Assembly: GCF_008000935.1 (NCBI RefSeq)
Contig: NZ_CP042831.1
Span: forward strand, 682,001 to 746,000
Length of the DNA: 64,000 nucleotides
Reading direction: 5' to 3'
From: Flavobacterium alkalisoli
Lineage (GTDB): Bacteria; Bacteroidota; Bacteroidia; Flavobacteriales; Flavobacteriaceae
How positions within the stretch are numbered: the stretch's first letter is position 1; every line of letters starts with the position of its first letter. Of this stretch, positions 10,135 through 18,938 are shown one piece after another. The notes beneath the pieces are model-generated. The model saw only the letters and a program-made list of their open reading frames with translations. It searched no databases and was not told where the DNA came from. The translations under genes and the position numbers were made by a program.

Positions 10135-11094
10135 TTGAATAAAAAAATAAGCAGAATATTAAGTATACTACTCCCACTCACGTTGGGAGTTTTTTTAATT
10201 ATATACATATACAGGCAATTCTCTCCTAAAGAGATTGAAGAGGTAAAAAATAGTTTTAAAACGGCTAATTATCTGTATGTCTTTATTTCGCTTTTTTTTG
10301 GACTTACCGGTTTTTGGGCAAGGGCCTACCGCTGGAAATATACTTTGGCACACATTGGCTACACAGCCCCTTTTTCAGTAAAATTTGGCGCTGTAAGCAT
10401 TACCTATTTAATGAATATGTTTATTCCGCGAAGCGGTGAAGTAAGCCGCGCACTGGTATTAAAAAGATATGCTGATGTGCCTTTTGACAAAGGTTTTGGG
10501 ACCATTATCGCAGAAAGGATAATAGATCTTATACTATTGGTAATCGTGTTAGGATTAACCGTGTTATTACAGTTTGACATGGTTAAGGAGTACCTCGTAG
10601 ATGTACCTTTTAAAAAACTTATCCTTTACGGCTCTGTAGCCGGCATACTTTTTTTAGGATCTGTCCTTTTCTTTATCTACTCAAAGCTTAACTGGGTTAA
10701 AAAACTTAAAATAAAAATATCAGGACTTGTAGAAGGCGTACTTAGTGTTTTTAAAATGCCTAACAAATGGCCTTTCCTGTTATTATCTTTATATATATGG
10801 TTCTCTTATGTACTCATGTTTTACATAACCATATATGCACTACCTGAGACTGCAGGCCTTAGCTTTGGGTCTGTAATTACCACATTTGTAGTGGGTAGCC
10901 TTGCAATTACTTTTACTAATGGAGGTATCATGTGGTTTCCTGTAATGGTAGCAAAAACCCTTACTGCTTATGGTGTTCCTTTTACTGCAGGAACAGCTTT
11001 TGGCTGGATAGTTTGGGGATCTCAGACAGGGTTGATTTTTTTATTGAGCGGACTTTCATTTTTATTATTGGCTTTACTTCAAAAAAGCAAATAA
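10135..11094 (+). CDS. YbhN/UPF0104-type membrane protein (lysylphosphatidylglycerol synthase membrane-domain family)
   Basis: 319 residues with seven to eight membrane helices and the family landmarks FWARAYRWKYTL, MNMFIPRSGEVSRALVLKRY and ERIIDLILLV. This fold is the flippase-like part of MprF without the aminoacyl transferase domain. Stand-alone members are common next to pantothenate genes in Flavobacteriaceae, and their substrate is unknown. The best start is a TTG at 10135, 4 bp after the panD stop, because no in-frame ATG lies near and the sequence MNKKISRILSILLPL fits the family. It is probably co-transcribed with panCD. Confidence 0.8.
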   Translation: MNKKISRILSILLPLTLGVFLIIYIYRQFSPKEIEEVKNSFKTANYLYVFISLFFGLTGFWARAYRWKYTLAHIGYTAPFSVKFGAVSITYLMNMFIPRSGEVSRALVLKRYADVPFDKGFGTIIAERIIDLILLVIVLGLTVLLQFDMVKEYLVDVPFKKLILYGSVAGILFLGSVLFFIYSKLNWVKKLKIKISGLVEGVLSVFKMPNKWPFLLLSLYIWFSYVLMFYITIYALPETAGLSFGSVITTFVVGSLAITFTNGGIMWFPVMVAKTLTAYGVPFTAGTAFGWIVWGSQTGLIFLLSGLSFLLLALLQKSK

Positions 11095-11133
11095 TCCCTA
11101 TCTTTCGCCTTCAACTAAAAACCAACCAAAGCA

Positions 11134-12270
11134 ATGAAAAAAATTACCTTACTGTTGCTTGTTTTTGCATTTTGTAAAGTCACTGCACAAAAAACAACTA
11201 CAGAAGAAATTACCTCTGAAATCCTAAAAGAAAATAGGCTTGTTACGATTAAATTACCTCCGTCGTATGAGCGCAACAAGGATAAAAAATACCCGCTGCT
11301 TGTATTGCTTGACGGTGATTACCTCTTTGATCCTTTTGCAGGTGTAATATCCTATACTTCTTATTGGGACGATCTTCCTGAGGTACTTATTGTAGGTATT
11401 AGCCAAACGGAAAGAGATATTGACTGCGAATCGGATCCTGAAGCTGGATTACCGTTTGAGAAAGGCGAAAAATTCTTTGATTTTATAGGGCAGGAAGTAG
11501 TGCCTATGATGGAAAAAAAGTACAGGATATCTCCGTTCAAGATTATTGCAGGACACGATGTAACAGCAGGTTTTGCTAACTTCTTTTTATACAAAGACAA
11601 TCCTTTGTTTAATGCCTATATCATTTTAAGCCCTGAGCTGCCTACCGAAATGGAAACCCGTATTCCTGCAAGATTCAGCGCTGTAGATAAACCCATTTTT
11701 TACTATCTGGCTACAGCCGATGGCGATGTGGGCCGTTTAAAAAACAAGATAAAAGTATTAAACGACAATATTAAAGCTGTAGCTAATACTACTTTCCGCT
11801 ATCAGTTTGATGAGTTTATGGGAGAGTCACACTACTCATTGGTGCCAAACGCAATACCAAGTGCATTATACCATATCTTCTCCTCCTATCAGCCTATCAC
11901 ATCAGCCGAGTTCCAAAAACTGGCCGATAAACCATCTGGTTATGTACAGTACCTGAAGGACAAATATGAAATGATAGAAAGGGATTTAGGTGTAAAAATG
12001 ACTGTTCGCCTTAACGACTTTAAAGCTATTGAGGCAGCTATTTTTAAAAACAGTGCTTTTGAGGAGTTTAGGGATCTTGCAGAAGTAGCTAAGAAAAACT
12101 ACCCTAAAACCATTTTAGGAGAATATTATGAAGCCCTTTTTTATGAAAAAACAGGCAACATAAAAAAAGCCGTAAAAATTTATACCAATAGTTATAACTT
12201 TGAGGAAATAGGAGGTATAACTAAAGATTTTATGCTTGAAAAGGCAGAGATTTTAAAAAGCGAGATGTAA
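11134..12270 (+). CDS. Secreted esterase-fold protein (PF00756-like) without the usual nucleophile
   Basis: 378 residues with a signal peptide (MKKITLLLLVFAFCKVTAQ). Residues about 25-260 follow the alpha/beta-hydrolase layout of the esterase D/IroE group: RLVTIKLPPSYE, YPLLVLLDGDYLFDPF and the C-terminal histidine region GESHYSLVP. However, the nucleophile elbow, normally GHSxGG, reads GHDVTAG at residues 140-146, so Ser is replaced by Asp142 and the following glycine by Thr. The last ~100 residues are helical and end with a TPR-like segment. It may be a binding protein rather than a hydrolase. A weak -7 box, TATCTTTC, is at 11099-11106. radA follows 5 bp downstream. Confidence 0.75.
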   Translation: MKKITLLLLVFAFCKVTAQKTTTEEITSEILKENRLVTIKLPPSYERNKDKKYPLLVLLDGDYLFDPFAGVISYTSYWDDLPEVLIVGISQTERDIDCESDPEAGLPFEKGEKFFDFIGQEVVPMMEKKYRISPFKIIAGHDVTAGFANFFLYKDNPLFNAYIILSPELPTEMETRIPARFSAVDKPIFYYLATADGDVGRLKNKIKVLNDNIKAVANTTFRYQFDEFMGESHYSLVPNAIPSALYHIFSSYQPITSAEFQKLADKPSGYVQYLKDKYEMIERDLGVKMTVRLNDFKAIEAAIFKNSAFEEFRDLAEVAKKNYPKTILGEYYEALFYEKTGNIKKAVKIYTNSYNFEEIGGITKDFMLEKAEILKSEM

Positions 12271-12275
12271 TATAT

Positions 12276-13637
12276 ATGGCTAAAGTAAAAACAGCTTTTT
12301 TTTGCCAGAACTGTGGCACCCAGTATGCCAAATGGCAGGGACAGTGTAATTCATGTAAAGAATGGAACACCATAGTTGAAGAACTGATACAAAAGGAAGA
12401 AAAACAGTCCTGGAGGCCTTCTTCGCCTGAAACAAAAAGAGCTACTAAGCCATTACGCATAAAAGAAATAGATTCCTCTCAGGAAATTCGCCTTAACACA
12501 GGCGACGGAGAGCTAAACCGGGTATTAGGCGGTGGACTTGTACCCGGCTCACTTACCCTTTTAGGAGGTGAGCCCGGTATAGGTAAAAGTACATTGCTGT
12601 TACAAATCTCATTAAGGCTGCCCTACCGTACGCTTTATGTATCGGGGGAGGAAAGTCAGAAACAGATTAAAATGCGTGCCGAAAGGATAGAGCATTCTTT
12701 AGATAACTGTTTTATACTTACCGAAACCAAAACACAAAACATCTTTAAACAGATTGAGACCATAGAGCCTGAGGTTGTTATTATAGACTCCATACAGACT
12801 CTGCATTCTGATTTTATAGAATCATCGGCAGGAAGCATTTCACAGATTAGGGAAACCACAGCAGAGCTTATAAAGTTTGCCAAGGAAACCAATGTTCCTG
12901 TAATACTGATAGGGCACATTACAAAAGACGGCAGCATAGCCGGACCAAAAATACTGGAGCACATGGTAGACACCGTGCTGCAGTTTGAAGGCGACCGCAA
13001 CCATGTATACCGCATCCTTCGTTCGTTAAAGAACCGTTTTGGTTCAACAGCCGAACTGGGTATTTATGAAATGCAGGGAACAGGATTACGAGAAGTGGCA
13101 AACCCGTCAGAAATATTAATATCCCATAAAGAAGAAGAGCTTAGCGGCACCGCCATAGCCACCACTATGGAAGGTATGCGTCCGCTTATGGTAGAAATAC
13201 AGGCTTTGGTCAGTTCTGCTGTATACGGTACTCCGCAAAGGAGTACTACAGGGTATAATGCTAAAAGACTGAACATGATACTGGCCGTACTGGAAAAAAG
13301 GGCAGGTTTCAGGCTGGCAGCCAAAGACGTTTTCCTTAATATAACAGGAGGCATTAATGTAGATGATCCTGCTATAGACCTAGCCGTAGTTGCTGCCATA
13401 CTTTCTTCTAACGAAGATATTCCTGTAGGAAAAGACTTTTGCTTTGCGGGAGAAATTGGTTTATCAGGTGAAATTCGTCCCGTTAACCGGGTGGAACAAC
13501 GCATACAAGAGGCCGAAAAACTAGGATTTTCCACTATTTTTGTATCTAAATACAATAAGATCTCACTAAAAAACACCCTTATAGAAATTAAGCTGGTTTC
13601 TAAGATAGAAGATGTTGCCGGCCATTTGTTTGGGTAA
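12276..13637 (+). CDS. radA: DNA repair protein RadA
   Basis: 453 residues, the full length. It is a RecA-like ATPase that promotes branch migration in recombinational repair in the cytoplasm. An N-terminal C4 zinc finger has Cys10, Cys13, Cys24 and Cys27 (CQNCGTQYAKWQGQCNSC), the Walker A motif GGEPGIGKST is at 97-106, the RadA-specific KNRFGST is near 251-257, and a Lon-like C-terminal domain follows (FLNITGGINVDDPAIDLAVV). It starts 5 bp after the esterase-like gene, and the next gene begins 10 bp after its stop. Confidence 0.98.
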   Translation: MAKVKTAFFCQNCGTQYAKWQGQCNSCKEWNTIVEELIQKEEKQSWRPSSPETKRATKPLRIKEIDSSQEIRLNTGDGELNRVLGGGLVPGSLTLLGGEPGIGKSTLLLQISLRLPYRTLYVSGEESQKQIKMRAERIEHSLDNCFILTETKTQNIFKQIETIEPEVVIIDSIQTLHSDFIESSAGSISQIRETTAELIKFAKETNVPVILIGHITKDGSIAGPKILEHMVDTVLQFEGDRNHVYRILRSLKNRFGSTAELGIYEMQGTGLREVANPSEILISHKEEELSGTAIATTMEGMRPLMVEIQALVSSAVYGTPQRSTTGYNAKRLNMILAVLEKRAGFRLAAKDVFLNITGGINVDDPAIDLAVVAAILSSNEDIPVGKDFCFAGEIGLSGEIRPVNRVEQRIQEAEKLGFSTIFVSKYNKISLKNTLIEIKLVSKIEDVAGHLFG

Positions 13638-13647
13638 ATAAATTACT

Positions 13648-15639
13648 ATGCGCAGAATAAATTCGAAAAAGGCAGCCTTACTTTTCCTAAAAATTGCCGC
13701 AGCAATCCTGCTCTTATTGGTTATTGGCTTTTTTGCTTTTCGCAATACCGTGCTTAATAAAGCCATTGCCCGTGCAAAAGCCAAAATGGAAACCGAGTAC
13801 AACAGTACTTTTACTGTAGGCAATGCTTCTTTTAAAGGCTTATCAGGCATAGAGATAAATAACATTACACTTAAACCCCACAAAGGAGATACCCTTTTAA
13901 ATATAGAAACCGTAAAAACCAGCATCAATCTTTCAAGGCTGTTTACGGGAGATATTCAGTTGGGCACACTCCAAATGAAAAACGGCTATATCCAGCTGGT
14001 AAAAAATGAGAAAGGCAAAAACTTCGACGCCTTTTTACACCGCAAAAAAAACAGTACTGTACAGGAAAAGACTGAAGGCCCTGATTATGCCAGAAGGACA
14101 TACAAGCTGCTGCAAAGGGCACTTAACCTGGTTCCTACAGATATGCAACTGGAGAACCTTACCCTTAAAATGGACGACAACGGCCGAAAGGTAAACATGA
14201 ACCTGAAACAGCTTAAACTGGCCGATGAACAACTGGAATCTTATATTGCGGTAAAGTCTGACAGCCTTGTACAAAACTGGGAAGTAAAAGGATTTGCCGA
14301 TCCAAGGGACAGGCAGGCCGACCTGAAATTTTACAATCCGGGCAAAGGCAGGATTATAGTACCTTACCTTGATGAACGTTTCGGTTTAAAATCAGGATTT
14401 GATTCCATTAGGGTTAATGTAGAAAACATAGACCTTAGCGGAGACGAGTTCAGAATGGACGGTTTTGCTTCTATTGGTAACTTTATGGTAAACCATCCTA
14501 AAATTGCAACAAAAGATGTAGTGATAAATAGTGCCCGTTTTGATTACCATTTTCTTTTCGGTCCTGATTTTATAGAACTGGACAGCACCTCAACCTTAGA
14601 GCTTAACAAAATAAAGGTTAAGCCTTTTGCACGATACAGCATTGAAAAAGATACCGTATACCAGTTTAAGGCAGGTATACCTAAAATGCTGGCTCAGGAT
14701 TTTATAAACTCATTACCAAACGGGTTGTTTACGCATTTTGAAGGCATGGAAGCTGAGGGCAGCTTTAGCTATAACCTCGACTTTATGTACAACAAAAACA
14801 AACCCGATGATATTGTTTTTGACAGTAACATTAAGAAAGAGGATTTCCGTATCAAAAAATATGGCGAAGCCGATCTTGCCAAACTTAATACATCGTTTGT
14901 ATACAGGGCTGTAGACAATGGCATACAGCAGCGTCCTATCCTGGTAGGTCCGGACAATCCTAACTACACTCCTTATGAACTTATCCCTGCCTATTTAAAA
15001 AATGCGGTATTAACCAGCGAAGATCCATCATTTTTTCATCACAGAGGTTTTATTAACGAGGCATTCAAGCAAAGTATTGTTAAGAACATAAAGACCAAAA
15101 AGTTTGCCCGTGGTGCCAGCACCATAAGCATGCAGCTTGTAAAGAACGTTTTCCTTACCCGTGAAAAGACCCTGTCACGAAAACTGGAGGAAATACTGTT
15201 GGTATACATTTTGGAAAACAACCGCATTGCCAGTAAGGAAAGAATGTTTGAGGTATACCTCAACATTATAGAATGGGGGCCTAATGTTTATGGTATAGGC
15301 GAAGCAGCGCAATATTACTTCCAGAAACAACCAATAGGGCTAACCCTTGATGAGTCCGTCTACCTTGCCAGTATAGTACCCCGCCCTAAAAAATTCATGT
15401 GGCGCTTTAACAATGAAGGTTATCTTAAAGAGTTTGCCGTTACACACGACAATTACATTAAAAAACTTATGGTTAACAGGGGAATTATAACTCCGGCAGA
15501 CACTACAGGCCAAAGCGGACAGATAAATGTTACAGGCCCTGCAAGAGAAAGGCTTAACCTTAAGGAAAGTACCTCTATGGATATAGACACTATCGAAACA
15601 GAAAGCTTTTTAAATAAATTGTTTAAAGGTTTTAAATAA
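13648..15639 (+). CDS. Monofunctional GT51 peptidoglycan transglycosylase with large N-terminal periplasmic region
   Basis: 663 residues: a membrane anchor at about 9-35, then ~400 residues of AsmA-like beta-rich sequence (FTVGNASFKGLSGIEINNIT), then a GT51 domain at about 440-615. Its catalytic glutamate is Glu458 in SEDPSFFHHRG, with the further motifs KFARGASTISMQLVKNVFL and LEEILLVYILENNR and the end IVPRPKKF. It polymerises lipid II into glycan strands outside the cytoplasmic membrane. There is no transpeptidase domain, so crosslinking would need a partner PBP. This architecture is common in Bacteroidota. What the AsmA-like part does is unknown. Confidence 0.85.
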   Translation: MRRINSKKAALLFLKIAAAILLLLVIGFFAFRNTVLNKAIARAKAKMETEYNSTFTVGNASFKGLSGIEINNITLKPHKGDTLLNIETVKTSINLSRLFTGDIQLGTLQMKNGYIQLVKNEKGKNFDAFLHRKKNSTVQEKTEGPDYARRTYKLLQRALNLVPTDMQLENLTLKMDDNGRKVNMNLKQLKLADEQLESYIAVKSDSLVQNWEVKGFADPRDRQADLKFYNPGKGRIIVPYLDERFGLKSGFDSIRVNVENIDLSGDEFRMDGFASIGNFMVNHPKIATKDVVINSARFDYHFLFGPDFIELDSTSTLELNKIKVKPFARYSIEKDTVYQFKAGIPKMLAQDFINSLPNGLFTHFEGMEAEGSFSYNLDFMYNKNKPDDIVFDSNIKKEDFRIKKYGEADLAKLNTSFVYRAVDNGIQQRPILVGPDNPNYTPYELIPAYLKNAVLTSEDPSFFHHRGFINEAFKQSIVKNIKTKKFARGASTISMQLVKNVFLTREKTLSRKLEEILLVYILENNRIASKERMFEVYLNIIEWGPNVYGIGEAAQYYFQKQPIGLTLDESVYLASIVPRPKKFMWRFNNEGYLKEFAVTHDNYIKKLMVNRGIITPADTTGQSGQINVTGPARERLNLKESTSMDIDTIETESFLNKLFKGFK

Positions 15640-15707
15640 TTTAAATGCTCTTCCCAACCTTTTTACGTTATTAGTACTCTATACTAATAAACATAAAACA
15701 AGTTGTT

Positions 15708-17345
15708 ATGAGAGCTCTTTTTTGCCTTTTACTTTTTGTGTGCTTACAGGCGCAGGCGCAAAAACCCATATTTATAAATGCTGAAGCCGAGTCGGCAACA
15801 GTATACTTTAACGGTGTCGAACTAACCCATAAGGCCAATGCAAAACTGCCTGCGGGAACCAGCGAAATTGTAATTAAAAATGTGGCCGACTACCTTAACG
15901 AAAATACAGTTCAGATAGGCGCACCCTCTACCCTTACTGTACTCTCGGTACAGTTTACAAGGGATTATATATCGGAATATGAACCGGATGAGACTTCCCC
16001 TGCCGTTAAGCAGGTGCGTGACAGTATTGCATTACTTAAAAAAGAACTGGACAAAACTACCAATGCACGGGTTTCGGAAGTTAAAACACTGGAACTATTG
16101 GACAAGAACAATCAGGTATATGGTCAGGACTCGGGCCTTAGCGTTACCGAACTGATGAAAATGGTAGATTACTACAAAGCCAAAAGAACCGAAACCGCAA
16201 ACACCATAAATACCCTTACCGAAAAAGAACGTAAATTAAACGACGCTATAGCCAGGCTAAACACGAAACTGGAAGTGAATACCAACAAAGCCGAAAAAAC
16301 CTCATCGGGCAAGCTGGTGCTTCAGGTAATGAACGAAACAGCCGGTAATGTCCCTCTATCCATAAGCTACCTTTCCTCTCTTGCCTCTTGGGTTCCTTTC
16401 TATGATTTAAGGGCAGATAACATCTCTGAGCCTATCAATATGCTCTACAAAGGACAGATAACACAAAAAACAGGTCTCGACTGGAAAAAGATTAAGCTCA
16501 CCTTATCAAGCGGACAGCCTAATCAAAACAATGAAGCCCCTATACTAAGTGCATGGTTCCTGAGATTTAATTCAGGCTATGCCATTGAAGACAGGGCAAA
16601 CGCAAAGGTTTTAAATAACTTACAGGGAGCTGTACCTGGTATAAATATTTCATCAGATAATGGTACTCCGGGAACAGCTTCAATGTATGAAAAAAGAGAA
16701 TCTTCTATAAATAAATATGTAGACATAAACGAAAATCAACTCGCAGTATCTTTTGATATCGATGTGCCCTATGATATTTTAAGCAACGGTAAAAAGCACA
16801 GTGTAACCCTTAAGGAAATAAAACTACCTGCCTCATACAGGCATTACGCTGTACCTAAACTGGAAAAAGAAACTTTCCTTTTAGCAGAAATTGAAGACTA
16901 CTCCAAATACAATCTGTTAAGCGGGGAAGCCAATATAATATTTGAGGGTATGTATGCCGGAAAAACCTACATAGACCCTAACAGCACCAGCGATACCCTT
17001 AGATTAAGCATGGGGCGTGACAAAAAAGTGTCTGTAAAAAGAGAAAAGGTAGTAGATAAATCAGGATCTAAATTCCTTTCCTCTTACAAAGAGCAGACTT
17101 TTACTTACGACCTTACCGTAAAAAACAATAAGAAGGAAACTATAGCCTTAATGCTTAAGGACCAGTACCCTATTAGTACTGATAAGGAAATCGAAATTGA
17201 GTTACTGGAAAGCGACCATGCAAAAATCAATAAGGAAACGGGTGTGTTAACCTGGGAACTTAGCTTAAAACCGGGAGAGAGTAAGAAACTTCGTATAAGC
17301 TACAAAGTAAGGTATCCTAAGGACAAAGTGATTTATAACCTATAA
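15708..17345 (+). CDS. Secreted MuiA-like protein (DUF4140/DUF4139)
   Basis: 545 residues with a signal peptide ending LQAQAQKP. The N-terminal DUF4140-like part (AESATVYFNGVELTHKANAKL) leads to a coiled coil around residues 100-200, then a DUF4139 beta domain (SYLSSLASWVPFYDLRADN, LYKGQITQKTGLDWKKIKLTLSSG) to the end. The family includes the mucoidy inhibitor A proteins, whose mechanism is not known. Odd: at about residues 302-322 there is LNNLQGAVPGINIS followed by NGTPG, which closely resembles the plug signature of SusC-type TonB-dependent receptors, although this protein has no barrel. Start chosen for the signal peptide. Confidence 0.8.
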   Translation: MRALFCLLLFVCLQAQAQKPIFINAEAESATVYFNGVELTHKANAKLPAGTSEIVIKNVADYLNENTVQIGAPSTLTVLSVQFTRDYISEYEPDETSPAVKQVRDSIALLKKELDKTTNARVSEVKTLELLDKNNQVYGQDSGLSVTELMKMVDYYKAKRTETANTINTLTEKERKLNDAIARLNTKLEVNTNKAEKTSSGKLVLQVMNETAGNVPLSISYLSSLASWVPFYDLRADNISEPINMLYKGQITQKTGLDWKKIKLTLSSGQPNQNNEAPILSAWFLRFNSGYAIEDRANAKVLNNLQGAVPGINISSDNGTPGTASMYEKRESSINKYVDINENQLAVSFDIDVPYDILSNGKKHSVTLKEIKLPASYRHYAVPKLEKETFLLAEIEDYSKYNLLSGEANIIFEGMYAGKTYIDPNSTSDTLRLSMGRDKKVSVKREKVVDKSGSKFLSSYKEQTFTYDLTVKNNKKETIALMLKDQYPISTDKEIEIELLESDHAKINKETGVLTWELSLKPGESKKLRISYKVRYPKDKVIYNL

Positions 17346-17362
17346 GATTTTGTTAATCAGTA

Positions 17363-17410
17363 AATTGTATTGGTTATTATTCTTAACTTTAGAGCATAAC
17401 CAATACAATT
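17363..17410. repeat. Perfect 15-bp inverted repeat in front of the sugar dehydrogenase gene
   Basis: AATTGTATTGGTTAT (17363-17377) and ATAACCAATACAATT (17396-17410) are exact reverse complements separated by 18 bases. The right arm ends 5 bases before the ATG at 17416. There is no U-tract after it, so it is not a normal terminator. In RNA it would fold around the translation start; in DNA it could be a dyad for a regulator. Confidence 0.8.
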
Positions 17411-17415
17411 ATGCT

Positions 17416-18786
17416 ATGAAAACACTACTTACTTATCTGATGTTTTTATTTGGTACGGCTGTTTTTGCACAGCCCATACCACTGTTAGAACAGGTAGCTA
17501 CGGGGTTTAATTCGCCTGTAGTAATAACCAACGCCGGTGATGGCCGTATTTTTATCGCAGAACAGGGCGGATTAATCAAATTTATAGAAGACGGGAATAC
17601 TAATCCTGTTACCTTTCTCAATATAAGCGGGCTTATTTCAAGTGGAGGAGAACGGGGCCTATTGGGATTGGTTTTTCATCCTGACTATGCCACAAACGGT
17701 TACTTTTATGTAAACTATACCAACACCAGTGGGGCAACAGTTATTTCACGCTTTAATGTTAGTGATACCGATGAAAACACTGCAGATCCGGATAGTGAAA
17801 TTATTATGTTGACTGTTTCTCAGCCTTTCTCCAACCACAATGGCGGTTGCCTGCAGTTTGGACCTGACGGTTACCTATACATCGCCATGGGCGACGGAGG
17901 TAGCGGAGGCGACCCAAATAACTATGCACAAACCTTAACCAGCTACTTAGGGAAACTGCTTCGTATTGATGTTTTAGATGATGGTACTTATGCAATACCC
18001 GATGACAACCCATATGCCGGGACAGATAATGTAGAAGAGATCTGGGCTTACGGATTGAGGAATCCGTGGAAATTTTCTTTTGATTCGGCTACAGGAGATT
18101 TGTGGATTGCTGATGTGGGGCAGAATAACATTGAGGAAATCAATAAGGTAGATGGTACACTTCCCGGACTAAACTACGGATGGCGCTGTTATGAAGGTGA
18201 TACCGAATATGACATGAGCCAATGTGGGGGAATTACCGGAACCACTATGCCCTATGCACAATATACTCACAGTGAAACGGGTGGTTGCTCTGTAACAGGA
18301 GGATATGTTTACAGAGGGGCTATGTATCCGGGAATGCAGGGCTTGTACTTTTTTACCGACTTTTGCTCTAATGTAGTTAGTTCCATAGATACAGAAGGAG
18401 TAATGGCAGAGGTTGAAACCGTTAATGGCAGTAATTTTACCACTTTTGGTGAAGATGCTGATGGCGAACTATATATTACAGGTATGAGCGGGAACATCTA
18501 TAAAATAATAGATGTTAATTTAGGCATTGATGACTATAGCAGTACTGCTTTTAGTATTTACCCTAATCCGGCTACGGACTATCTTACCATAGAAAGTAAT
18601 ACACAATCGTCAGGATTTGCCCAGGCATATGTTTATGACATGGGTGGTAAACAGCTTATCAGCAAAAAACTGGAGAATACTACCGTTAATACCCTTGATA
18701 TTGCAGGGTTATCATCGGGCTTATATGTATTAGCCCTTACCGATGAAAACGGCTATAAACACAATTATAAATTGTCTGTAAAATAA
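17416..18786 (+). CDS. Secreted PQQ-dependent-type sugar dehydrogenase with T9SS type A sorting domain
   Basis: 456 residues from the ATG at 17416. An upstream TTG would precede the signal peptide MKTLLTYLMFLFGTAVFAQ by 22 residues and is rejected. Residues about 25-370 match the soluble aldose/glucose dehydrogenase (GSDH) beta-propeller: GRIFIAEQGG, ERGLLGLVFHPDY, SNHNGGCLQFGPDGYLYIAMGDGG (central His), YGLRNPWKFSFD and GLNYGWRCYEGD. The last ~75 residues, starting FSIYPNPATDYLTI and ending YKLSVK, are a type A T9SS sorting domain, so the enzyme is exported and probably placed on the surface or released. The actual sugar substrate and PQQ use are inferred from the family. Confidence 0.88.
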   Translation: MKTLLTYLMFLFGTAVFAQPIPLLEQVATGFNSPVVITNAGDGRIFIAEQGGLIKFIEDGNTNPVTFLNISGLISSGGERGLLGLVFHPDYATNGYFYVNYTNTSGATVISRFNVSDTDENTADPDSEIIMLTVSQPFSNHNGGCLQFGPDGYLYIAMGDGGSGGDPNNYAQTLTSYLGKLLRIDVLDDGTYAIPDDNPYAGTDNVEEIWAYGLRNPWKFSFDSATGDLWIADVGQNNIEEINKVDGTLPGLNYGWRCYEGDTEYDMSQCGGITGTTMPYAQYTHSETGGCSVTGGYVYRGAMYPGMQGLYFFTDFCSNVVSSIDTEGVMAEVETVNGSNFTTFGEDADGELYITGMSGNIYKIIDVNLGIDDYSSTAFSIYPNPATDYLTIESNTQSSGFAQAYVYDMGGKQLISKKLENTTVNTLDIAGLSSGLYVLALTDENGYKHNYKLSVK

Positions 18787-18792
18787 ACAGAA

Positions 18793-18913
18793 AAGACTGT
18801 TACAGAGTTTTTGTCATTTCGACGATAGGAGAAATCTCTATTCTTGACTAATTGAGATTTTTCGACTCCACTTCGTTTCGCTCAAAATGACAGTAGTTGC
18901 TGTAACAGTCTTT
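18793..18913. repeat. Nested REP-like inverted repeat, probable bidirectional terminator
   Basis: The outer arms are AAGACTGTTACAG (18793-18805) and CTGTAACAGTCTT (18900-18912), a perfect 13-bp match followed by a T-run at 18911-18917. Inside is an imperfect palindrome starting GTCATTTCGACGATAGGAG (18813 onward) and ending with a reverse-complementary GCTCAAAATGAC (to 18891). This inner sequence has the look of a short intergenic repeat family dispersed in flavobacterial genomes. It lies between convergent genes ending at 18786 and 18939 and should stop transcription from both. Confidence 0.65.
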
Positions 18914-18938
18914 TTTTATAAAATATAAATTAGCTTAA

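Noticed and set aside
13064..13576. 170-residue open frame opposite radA
   Set aside because: It lies within radA on the other strand, is Ser/Ala-rich without a domain, and has no promoter. RadA motifs explain the sense strand.
17350..17415. TTG start for the sugar dehydrogenase at 17350
   Set aside because: It would place 22 non-signal residues before a perfect signal peptide and would start upstream of the inverted repeat.
18813..18891. Possible insertion-sequence remnant
   Set aside because: Only about 80 bp of imperfect palindrome, with no transposase and no target duplication. It is better explained as a short intergenic repeat.
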